Positions 34,161 to 43,528 of a stretch of 64,000 nt of DNA are shown one piece after another. The DNA comes from Adiantum capillus-veneris (taxonomy: Eukaryota; Streptophyta; Polypodiopsida; Polypodiales; Pteridaceae). The notes below the pieces were generated by a model that ran no database searches, was not told the origin of the DNA, and saw only the letters and a program-made list of their open reading frames with translations. A program made the position numbers and the translations under genes. The stretch covers positions 71,647,372 through 71,711,371 of the forward strand of contig CM043953.1 of assembly GCA_014529385.2 (NCBI GenBank), in the 5' to 3' direction. How positions within the stretch are numbered: position 1 is the stretch's first letter; each line of letters begins with the position of its first letter.

Positions 34161-37100
34161 TCAATAAAGTCCTGTCGTCTTGAGCATCTGCAAATGTGAT
34201 TCGTATCGTAGGTTGCCGATGGTCAAGGTTGGGCCGAATATTTTGCTTTCGTGGGTGAAAAAGCCGGTGTAGAAAGCTTCTTCGAATGTTTGCATGTGGA
34301 AGCTAGGCAAAAACATAATCCTCTGGTATAGGAGGTGCAACACTTTTGGAGAAGGCTGCAATGAAAGATCATATATCATATCAGTCACTGTGTCGGCCGT
34401 CGATAGTAGACTCGAGGTCGTGGCTTTATCTGGCGCGAACACTTCAATGCAAGCTAAGAGAGTCCTGCAGATTTTCTTGAGCATCTGACACGAAAGGTCA
34501 GGAAAGCCAGTAAAGAGCTTGATGGTGCCCGTTAGGGTTTTCACCATGTAGGCTTTACCTATTCTCTTTCCCGCCTTTGGTCCTGGCATCCTGGGGTAAT
34601 TAAGCCAATTTGGCTTCTTTTCTGCAATCCTGCCATGCTCTTTCCAGCTTCTGACTCTTGGCACCGGGCAGAAGGTTGCATCCTCCCGAATCTCCTTTGG
34701 TGCCTCTACCAAGTAGATGAGGTAGGCTGGGTATTTGTTCAGCCAACCTTTCCTCCATCTAGGCTGCGAATCTACAATCTTCTTTGATTGTTCCTCTTTT
34801 GTGATGTCGCCTTCGTAAAGAGCGACATACTGCTCCTCCTCTATTCTCTTTTTCGTTTTTATCACTTCAAACTTTATCAAAGGGAAAGGCAGGCTGGGTT
34901 GCATCCACTCTTCATGGAGCACTTTTGTGTCTAATCCCTGAAGTCTAATGGAGATTAGGAGTCTCCTCTCCCATTCCATTTCCGCCTTGGCACTCTCCTC
35001 TGTTGACTTTGCTATTTGGTCATGGAGCCTTTGTTCTTCTTCTTCAGAGATTCCTGAAGTCGAGGCCACCTCGTGAACTGGGGCTGGATCTTCAATTGTG
35101 GTTGCCTCTCCAGTTTCTGGTAGCTCTATGGCTGCTCCACCTGATTCTTCTTGTGGTGTCTCTGTCTCTCTTCTTTGTTGCTCTTGTAGATCTTGGAGCT
35201 GTTTGCGGAGGGTCTCATTCTCTGTTTTTAGTGTTTGATTTTCTAAAGTGAGCCTCTCCTTTGCTGCCAATGATCCCTCCGCAATGTGCAACCTTTGCAC
35301 TTGCTCTAATCTTAGCTCTCTTTGTAAGCTTCGGACCTGGTCTTCCAGAGCTGGTACAAGAGCTCCCTCTTGTTCGGTTCCTGCTCTGCTAGATCTAGGG
35401 GTAGTCCTGAGTCTAGTGATTGTTCTTTCTTGGAGCTCGACTCTTTCCCTTAGCTCAATGAGCTCATCTTTAGCCGCCTCCAAGTCGTCTTCCATCCGCT
35501 CCCTTGCTTCCTGTGCACTGGTTACTTCTCTTGAGGCCTCAGCTAGCTAGAGTATCAAGCCGTCTCTCTCGTTTTCCACGTCATAGAGTGATGCTTTATG
35601 ACTTTCAAATTCAGTCATAGCATTCTCTAATTTCCTCTGCAACTCGGCTTCCCTTTGTTTGGCTGTCTGAATCTCCACTTCCTTTGCCTTGGATCTTTCT
35701 TTGATTTTGTTGAGCAGTTCATGCACCATGTGCATGTCTTTTTCATCTTCCTCTGTCAACTCTAAAGCTTTTTCTGCCACCACCTCCACTGGCTTCGGCT
35801 CTTCTAGTACGTCCTGCTCGTCCAGTTTCTCTTCACTCTCTTTTGTACTCTTTATTTTTTCCTCTGTCCCTCTCCGATCATCTTGTTTTTGTAGATGGAT
35901 CCCATAGACCGCCCCAAGGGCCTCTGCTTCAGTGTACCCTATCGCTACCAGATCCTCATAATCGTTTTTCTTTTGCTGAATTGGATCTATCTCCTTTTCC
36001 TTGGTCCCGGCCTCCGGCTTTTCCATACCAGCCGTGTCCATCTCTACTGTGGTCTCTTCCACAATGATTTCCGTCTTCTTCGGGCTTGGTACATCAGTAA
36101 AGGAGGGCTGATTATCCTCAGTCATCTTGGCTTTCCCTTTGTTTGCTTGCCCGTCTTTCTCTTGAGGTTCAGTAGACTCATCTACTTTCTTCTTCCCCTT
36201 GTCGTCCTTTTGCAGCTCAGCTTTTAAAAGCTGTACTTCCTCTTCAGTGTATGGCTCGACAGGTTGCTGCTCCAGTATTGCCTCTGACTCCTCATAAGCT
36301 CTAATATATTGATCATATTGATCAACATGTGGCCTGGCTGAGCTAGTTCCGACTTTAGTGGGGTCTGGAACCCATTTTTCTTCAAAGTCCCCCTTTAGAG
36401 CTCTTTCCTCTCTAAATTGCTCCACCAGTCTTTCCATTCTTGCCGCTTTCTGACTTTTGGTTTGCTTGGGAGCAACCTTCTTCTTTGCTTTCTTCATAAT
36501 CGGCTCATCCACATTCTGTTCAGGTTTTGAAACTATTTCTAGTTTCCTGCGTGCTCTTGTGGACGCCCTCTTGGATACTTCAGGCTGTTCTTCCTCCTCA
36601 TCAGCTTCTCTAAGCCACTCATTCTGGGAGGGAACCTTTGGCCATTGATCTCTGGCTCCAATAGCTTCATAAGCTATTCTTGTCAGAATTTCCGCTCCTC
36701 CTATGTACTTTGGCTTCTCGTTGTGCATGTCAATTACTTGCTCATGGATGTGTTGAGCGTAATTCACCTCTTTTGGCATATTGCTCTTTAATGCCCATGT
36801 GATGGTGGTGGCAATGGCATGGGGCGATGTCGTATACTTTTGCGGTCTTTTACTGCAAACATGGAGAAACTGGTTGTACAGTCGGCAAAGGGTTGCCGCT
36901 CTTTGGTCTGCCATATCTCCATAAGTTGCATTCTGTTTCTTGGACCCATAAACCTCTATAGCCTCCCTTCTTTCCCTGACAGAGCTCCCTTTGTTGTGCA
37001 GCTTCAATGCATCTGCAATGAGCTGTGGGGTGATCTGTACTTCTACTTTCTCTCCATCCATGGCTGTCAATGTGGCTTTCCCATCCTTCTGAATGGATGT

Positions 37101-37436
37101 TGCCAACTCGTACACTCTTCTTGTATCCACACCTGATGGTCTCGAGGTGAAGAAAATGTGCAAGTCCGCCCTTTCCAGGTACCTGCTGATGTTCTCTGAC
37201 CTGCTATAATCCACCAATTCTTGTGGGATCATCGGTATATCCACCGTTTGCCCTTGAGGATCTCTGAAAGTCCCCTGGTAGATCTTTATTCCCTCTTGTT
37301 CCAGTACTGCTTCCTCCACCCAAGTTTTGGTTGGCTTGAGGGTTTCTGCTGGAATGTCAAAGGGTTCTGCTTCTGCAAGAGCATCTTTGATTGTCGGTCT
37401 TTTTCTCTTTGTTGCTGATGACTTGGCGGAATCCAT
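34161..37436 (-). pseudogene. E2 ORF3, ~1,090 codons with a single nonsense codon
   Basis: One frame runs from MDSAKSSATKRKRP to DCAR-free C-terminal sequence near 34161, broken only by TAG at 35547-35549 where E1 has CAG. N-terminal region: about 270 residues with a basic start. Middle: Lys/Glu-rich with several KKK patches. Then a coiled coil of well over 150 residues (about 35760-35180) and a C-terminal globular part rich in Trp and Pro (about 34920-34161). No membrane helix is visible. The ATG lies in ACAGGATCCATG, shared with E1 and E3, so I prefer it to the upstream ATG at 37469 that exists only in E2. I infer a nucleic-acid or chromatin role; the family is not named. Confidence 0.8.
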
Positions 37437-37603
37437 GGATCCTGTAACTCCAATTTCAGAAGTTAGCATCTTTTTAGTACTGAAAGCCGAAATGAAGCTT
37501 TTAACTATTCAAATGACTTGAAAATTGAAACATGAGCTATTCAGGGCCTAAGGATGCAGGGTAGGTGAAAAAATATGCAAACTGGGCTCAAAATCATGTT
37601 GGA

Positions 37604-38611
37604 GACATCATACGCGTATGATGTCTTTTGTGTCAAAATGACTTCATATTGGTTGTGCTTGTAGCTGATAGTGTATACATGAGTATCATATGCTTGGATT
37701 TGAGTTTGGATCCCATTTGGTCAAGTTTTGGCCAGTTTAGTCCAGTTCAGGCTCTTGGCAAAATTTTGAAAGGGAATTGGATTTTATGATCCAAATTGGA
37801 TAAAACTTGGTGGTTCACCTTCAAATGGCATGTAGATCACTTCTGTTTGGTGGTTGAAGCCCTGAGGTGCCAAAATCACATAGTGAGACATCATACGCGT
37901 ATGATGTCTTTTAGTGTATTTTTGGACCAAATTTCTCTGTAAGCTTGGATATGGCTTTAGGTAGGCTTATTCAGTGGATTTATGAAGTTTGGATAGATTT
38001 TGGGCAAAAAATGGCTCTGGAGACATCATACGCGTATGATGTCTTTTTCATCAATTTTTCATGGGATTGGTTCTGTGGATTTCCCCTGTACTAGTGAAGG
38101 ACTGTCCCTACTCAAATCTTGGTTTGGACTTGAGTATGTTGGATTTGGGCTAAAATAGGCTTTGGGTGAAGTTTTTTCCCTCAATTGGGCTAATGGGGTG
38201 ATCCACTTGACCAAATGGTTCCAAACTTCATTTGTAACATGTATTAGATATATATAATGGATGTATGATGTCAAATGAGCAGTTTTGGCTCTGTAAGTGC
38301 AAATAGACATCATACGCGTATGATGTCTTTTGTGTCAAAATGGTGCTTTTTGGTTCCAGATAGCTTGTAGATGTGTTAATCAACAATCCTACAAAGTTTC
38401 AATGAGTTTGGAGTTATTTTGACAAAATTAGGACCAAAAATCAATTTTATGGCCTACTTTGCGTCTTTTTGGTTTTCCTTGGGTTTTCTAACTCCAATTC
38501 TCATGATACTTGGTTCATAGGATGTGATTAACATGTGGAATGAGGCTATGCACTCAAATGTTGAAATGGATGTGAAAATCATGCTGTGAGACATCATACG
38601 CGTATGCTGTC
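37604..38611 (-). promoter_or_regulatory. Spacer palindrome array of E2, five copies
   Basis: Copies lie at 37604-37625, 37887-37908, 38022-38043, 38306-38327 and 38590-38611. Four are perfect; the last has one mismatch. In the sense direction spacing is 284, 284, 135, 283, identical to E1. The gap to the ORF3 ATG is 167 bp. Confidence 0.85.
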
Positions 38612-38949
38612 TTTTCTTGAAATGTTGGTCTTTTTGTGCAAAGAATGCTTTGTGCTAGTGCCCTAAGCCCTGCTAACTAGTTTTCAACTTAAAAAGTCAT
38701 CAGTTTAGCTAAAAAGCCCCCTTATAGGCATTTCAGTCTCCGAAGTCGTCTTTTTGCCTTGGAGTTGAATTTCTTCAACTTTTCTTCTCGAGAGGTGCAT
38801 TTCCAGCTCATTGGATATGTTGCGAAGCCACCTATTTGGTTGAACTTGACTTTGGCTCCCCGTTCTCCATCTTTCTCCATTTGGTTGCCCGAAAGCGTCT
38901 TTTTCACCATCGGTAAGTGAATCAGCTTTCTTTTGGGTTTTGCTTGAAA

Positions 38950-38972
38950 ACATAAGTCATCCATGTATATTT
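38950..38972 (-). repeat. 23-nt repeat of the RT active-site coding sequence
   Basis: This matches 43888-43910, which encodes the YMDD catalytic motif in pol, base for base. E1 has the same sequence in its spacer at 10208-10230. No other RT sequence surrounds it. Confidence 0.8.
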
Positions 38973-40127
38973 GAAGCTGCTTGTGAAGTTTCATGTCATT
39001 TGGTCGTCAATTTTAACCGTTATGCCAAAATGACGCTTTGTGTGTCCGCAGCCGAATCGGTTGTTCCGACCTACTTTTGGTGATCCAAACGTGGAGATAC
39101 TCCATGGTTGCATTGCCCTCGATGTTGTTAAGCTTCCTGAGAAGTTTTGTGTCGTTTCGACAACTTTTTCCTGTTTGCCTCTTGCAGGCTCTGTTGACCT
39201 AGGGTTTTTCAAGTCGTTCTTTCTCGAGCTTTGAGTGTTAGAAACCCATCTTCTATGTTAGGGTAACCCACCTCTAAGTTCTTGCAAGGTTTGGTTAGGC
39301 GGTTGTGCCCCTACCTAGCGTTCTTCCCCATTCCCCGTCTGCTCTTGTTTCTTGGTTTTGGTCAGTTTTCGCGACAAAAGTTAATGATAAGCATCAAAAG
39401 CTTATGGCAACGAGTCTACCTCTCATGTCTGGTGTCCTCTGAGCTCTCGTAGCAGTCGTAGAAGGCGGTAGAAGGTCGGATGCTCCTGTGTGCTCTTTGC
39501 TCTCTCCAAGAAGGTAATAGTGGAAATGAGCTTGAAAGTGAAGTGAAAAATACTTAACTTCGGACTTCCCGGATCACTTGTTACCAAATTTGACATGTGC
39601 TCCTATCTCATCATGAAATACACTTTAGGATTTGAAATTTCTCAATTTGGACTCCGTTTGACCTGTTTCTGAGAAATCTGTCCACTTTGCCAAAATTCTG
39701 TCATTTCGGGCTTTCCGCAACTTTTTCAGAATTGTACCCAATTTTTACCATGGGTTGCCCTTGTCATTAGGACCATCACATTTGAAGCCAAAAAATTCCA
39801 CACATACACAATAAATAGCTGGTAACCCTGTGTATATGAATATACACTTATTTGTGATTTCTGGACTTGGATTACCACTTTTTTCCACTTTATAGCTCCA
39901 AAAACACTCTTATTTAGTGATATTTACACGTCTAGAGACCCAAATTCATCATTTGATCTCTTCTTGTTGCAAAACAAGGTATATAAGGGCATAAATATTA
40001 TCAATATCCGCAATCAAACATAAAAATTGCAAAATCATGTAAGACATTGCCCTTGTAATATAATTTTTTTTGTTTTTCTTTGTTTTTGGCGCTTGTAGCT
40101 GCTTTGTAACTCCTGTATACCTGTATA

Positions 40128-40141
40128 CCTCCCCCCCTCCT
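40128..40141 (-). other. E2 internal polypurine tract
   Basis: On the minus strand AGGAGGGGGGGAGG follows the pol stop by about 20 bp. It shares 12 bases with the 3' PPT. Confidence 0.6.
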
Positions 40142-40162
40142 AGTCTGGGTCCTCCCGGACGA

Positions 40163-43100
40163 CTATGAAGTGTCTGTGGGCGAAGCATTGTAGTTGTTTT
40201 GGTCATAAGTTCCCGATGCAATTGCAGAGCGATGATACAACAGTCTTTCCAGTAAAGCTACTCTTTGTTTGATCGAAGGATTGTTGGTCGGGTTTTGGGT
40301 TGGTGATACTTCGGTAGTAGAATCAGTAGATGGATTCTTCTTTACTTTGTTGTTCTTTTGCACAATCCAAATCTGCTTCCGCTTCGCTTGTGCCTGCCAC
40401 AAACTCTTTGCGACCCAAACCTGCTTTGTCCTTTGTGTTGATTTCCTCGACTTGAAATACCTAGGAGTTTCCGTTGATTGTACTGAAGGGAGTTCCTGTT
40501 TACAAATCTTTGGGATCCAAATTTGCTTGCTATAGCTTTGTGCCGTCATGAACTTCTTTGGAATCCAAATCTGTTTCACTGTCCTTGATTGTTTGGAATC
40601 ACTCTGTTGTCTGGTATTGAAGACTCTTTTTTCCACCTTTGTTTTCTCTGGCACCACCTTTTTTGGTCTCCATATCAACTTTGACTCCGTTTTTTCCCAA
40701 GGTTGAGCTGTTATATTATTGCTTGTCTTCCTTATCCACTGTTGAGAATTCCTCGTCGAAGAGTAATCCGGTTGTATAGAAACTTTTGGTTGCCATTGCT
40801 TCTTCTTTTTCTCTGGTTGTTGTTTACCTTTGTGCTTGGATTCTTCCTTTGGAGTTGGCTCTGTTTCTTTGGTGAACTTAACTGATTGGCTTTCACCTTC
40901 GTATTTGATAAGCACTGATTTAGAACTCCAGTCAATCATTGCATTGTATTGCTTCTGCCATGGTTGTCCTAGCAATAATGGATGTTGTGTAGCTTGGTCT
41001 TCAACCACGTAAAACATATGAGGATACACATAATGGTTAATCTGTATATGTAAAACTGTGCATCCGATAGTTTTGATTGAATTCTCAGAGTAACTCTTTA
41101 ACTCTTGCTTGGCAGTTTGTAGTTTAGTGTCATTTGTCAATTGTCTATACAAACTGAGTGACAGTAGGTTAGCTTGAGCTCCTGAATCCAATAGTGCTCT
41201 GGCTTTGATTTGGTTGGTTCCTACTTTGCATTCAATGATGGGTTCTTCTTTGTCATTATCCATTTCTGTTATACTGACTGCGTTTATTCGTATTGCTCCT
41301 TCATTGCGCTGTTTCTGACGCAGTAGTCTTCTTTTCTCCATTCTTTCCTTCGCCTCGGCTTGCGCTTCCTCCACAATCTTTTTCTTTTTCTGGACACGCA
41401 GCTTTTCTTGATGTATTTTGAGAAGCATGTCTTGGGTTAGCGGCAAAAGATACTTTTTCACTCTGCATCCACTAATCCAATTGGGCATTTCTTCTCCGTC
41501 TAATGTAGCAAGCTTGACGGCTCCACTTGGTGATAGATCTTTAATCACCAGAGGTCCCATCCCTCGCTTTTTAAGCTTCTTAGCATGCTGTTTCAGAGTG
41601 TAAACTAGGACATAGTCCCCAACCTTAAACTCTTTAGTCCGCACATGCTTATCAAAAAATTCCTTTTGTCGTCTTTTTTGAGCGTAGATAGAAGCTACTG
41701 CTTTTAGGCGAAGCTCATCTAGCTTTTCCAGGTCATCTATTCTATCAAAAAGCTCGTGCCCTGTCCACTCTAGATCCTTAGCCACCCTTAATGTTGAAAT
41801 CAAGAATTCTATTGGTAAGATAGCATTTAGCCCAAAAACCATGTTATATGGGGTCGTTCCTATTGATGTTTTATATGCTACCCTATATGCGCATAATGTT
41901 GAATGCAACTTCTGGTCCCAGTCAGTTCTTGACTCAGATACAATCTTCGTAAGGACCGTGCATATGGTTTTGTTTGTTGCTTCAGCTTGTCCATTTGCTT
42001 GTGGATGATACGGGGCTGATTTCCTATGGATTACCATGAATTCATCTAGAAGGATTTCTATCATTTCATTTATAAAATGTGTGCCTCGATCACTCACAAT
42101 TTCTATTGGCAATCCATATCGTACAAAGACGTATTCATATAGAAACTGTGCCGTGGTCCTGGCATCTGCTCTTTGAGTTGCCTTTGCTTCGACCCACTTT
42201 GTTAGATAGTCTGTAGCCACAATGATGTATTGTGCATGAGTCTTATATGCAGGAGGTGAAATGGGTCCGACATAATCAATCCCCCATTTTGCAAAAGCTC
42301 TTGCCCCCATCATTGGTCTAAGCGGTATATCATCTCTTTTAAGTGGTACTTTGGTCCGCTGACAGTCATCGCACCGTCTAACGTATTCCTCAGCGTCCAT
42401 ATGTAATGTTGGCCACCATATTCCTGCGGCTAAGACAAGTTTTGTTGTCTTATCACCTGAGAAATGGCCTCCACCTACTCCTCCATGAGCTTGCTCTAGG
42501 ATTATCACATACTCAGTCTCTAATGCGCAAATCCTAAGCTGGTTGTCTTTACCTCTCTTATAGAGTTGATCTCCTATTAAAGCGTAATCTCTAGCTTCTG
42601 TCTCTACAAATTTCTGATGAGCTTTTGAAGTTCCTTCTGGGAAAGTTCTATTTGTGAGATATTCAACAATATACTGACTCCATTCTGGAGCGATCGTTAT
42701 CTGATATAATGTCGAATACTCTGCTGTCGGTTTTGATGAACATACAATACATACAGTGACATATTCATGTACGCTTTCTTTCATTCCTGGCCAATAGACT
42801 CCCAAGTGTAACAAATTCCTATATGTGTTCCTTCTTGAACAATGAAATGCACATTCCTGAACATGTGCTTCGTGTAGATATATATTATATTCCTCAGGAT
42901 TGATGCATAGTCTTAAAACATGATCATTCCCCAATTGATACAACCTTCCTGCAATCAATTGAAGATTCTTGGATTGCTGAATAGCAATATGTTTCTGGTT
43001 GTATTCTCTTCTATCAAACTCTCCTCCATAGACTAATAGATTAACGACATTTTGAGACCACTTCGGTATCATTTCTAAGTTGAACAAGTACGCGTCTCGC

Positions 43101-43528
43101 ATGTCATCATCTACTCCTATAGGGTCTTCTCCATTCGTCAATCGCGAAAGATGATCAGCTCTAAGATGTATTTTTCCTTTCTTTACTACTACCGTGAAGT
43201 CGAATTCCAGTAAGATAATGAACCATCTCACTATTCTCCCGGTATTGCATGGTTTATTCACTAGGTAGAGCAAGGCTTGGTGATCCGTAAAAAACACAAA
43301 CTTGTTGGCTAGAAGATAATGCCGAAATTTCTTAACAGCATATATCATTCCTAATCCCTCTCGCTCTGTTGTGGTGTAATTCTTCTCTGCATTGTTGAGC
43401 TGTCGACTGGCGTAACAGATAGGAAAATCCATGTTTCCTTCTTCTGGCTGAGCCAGAATGCATCCTATTGCATATGCCGAAGCATCTATATGCACATGGA
43501 ATATCTTCTCCCAATCTGGTGATTTCAA
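40163..43528 (-). CDS. pol: E2 pol, second part: RNase H, doubled integrase zinc module, integrase, second retropepsin, W-repeats
   Basis: RNase H: HVHIDAS, TEREGLG, FFTDHQAL and RADHLSR supply the acidic residues (about 43500-43130). Two similar integrase N-terminal modules follow, each with an L-Y-x2-G-x-D-x2-LR-x-C stretch then H...H...C-X2-C: 42970-42735 and 42590-42355. The integrase core has D, D, E in KWGIDYVGPIS, IVSDRGTHF and NGQAEATNK. A GPY/F-like segment lies near 41580-41430. A second retropepsin-like domain is at about 41260-40920 (ALLDSGAQANLLS, LLLGQPW), followed by repeats of K-Q-[IV]-W-[IV]-x-K to about 40345. The frame has no ATG at its start; it begins at the frame break and would be made as part of a polyprotein. 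Confidence 0.92.
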   Translation of the reverse strand: MKSPDWEKIFHVHIDASAYAIGCILAQPEEGNMDFPICYASRQLNNAEKNYTTTEREGLGMIYAVKKFRHYLLANKFVFFTDHQALLYLVNKPCNTGRIVRWFIILLEFDFTVVVKKGKIHLRADHLSRLTNGEDPIGVDDDMRDAYLFNLEMIPKWSQNVVNLLVYGGEFDRREYNQKHIAIQQSKNLQLIAGRLYQLGNDHVLRLCINPEEYNIYLHEAHVQECAFHCSRRNTYRNLLHLGVYWPGMKESVHEYVTVCIVCSSKPTAEYSTLYQITIAPEWSQYIVEYLTNRTFPEGTSKAHQKFVETEARDYALIGDQLYKRGKDNQLRICALETEYVIILEQAHGGVGGGHFSGDKTTKLVLAAGIWWPTLHMDAEEYVRRCDDCQRTKVPLKRDDIPLRPMMGARAFAKWGIDYVGPISPPAYKTHAQYIIVATDYLTKWVEAKATQRADARTTAQFLYEYVFVRYGLPIEIVSDRGTHFINEMIEILLDEFMVIHRKSAPYHPQANGQAEATNKTICTVLTKIVSESRTDWDQKLHSTLCAYRVAYKTSIGTTPYNMVFGLNAILPIEFLISTLRVAKDLEWTGHELFDRIDDLEKLDELRLKAVASIYAQKRRQKEFFDKHVRTKEFKVGDYVLVYTLKQHAKKLKKRGMGPLVIKDLSPSGAVKLATLDGEEMPNWISGCRVKKYLLPLTQDMLLKIHQEKLRVQKKKKIVEEAQAEAKERMEKRRLLRQKQRNEGAIRINAVSITEMDNDKEEPIIECKVGTNQIKARALLDSGAQANLLSLSLYRQLTNDTKLQTAKQELKSYSENSIKTIGCTVLHIQINHYVYPHMFYVVEDQATQHPLLLGQPWQKQYNAMIDWSSKSVLIKYEGESQSVKFTKETEPTPKEESKHKGKQQPEKKKKQWQPKVSIQPDYSSTRNSQQWIRKTSNNITAQPWEKTESKLIWRPKKVVPEKTKVEKRVFNTRQQSDSKQSRTVKQIWIPKKFMTAQSYSKQIWIPKICKQELPSVQSTETPRYFKSRKSTQRTKQVWVAKSLWQAQAKRKQIWIVQKNNKVKKNPSTDSTTEVSPTQNPTNNPSIKQRVALLERLLYHRSAIASGTYDQNNYNASPTDTS

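Larger units (their letters stand above)
37437..40127 (-). other. E2 spacer between pol and ORF3
   Basis: It matches the E1 spacer and contains the five palindromes, the 23-nt RT-box repeat and the TATA-like site near 39979-39986. No credible ORF is present. Confidence 0.75.

Noticed and set aside
34161..37436. ORF3 as an envelope gene
   Set aside because: Its position fits an env-like ORF, but no signal peptide, membrane helix or Cys-rich ectodomain is visible; the protein is charged and coiled-coil.
38722..38994. Small ORF with IYMDDLC as a second reverse transcriptase
   Set aside because: Only the 23-nt box matches RT; nothing around it does.
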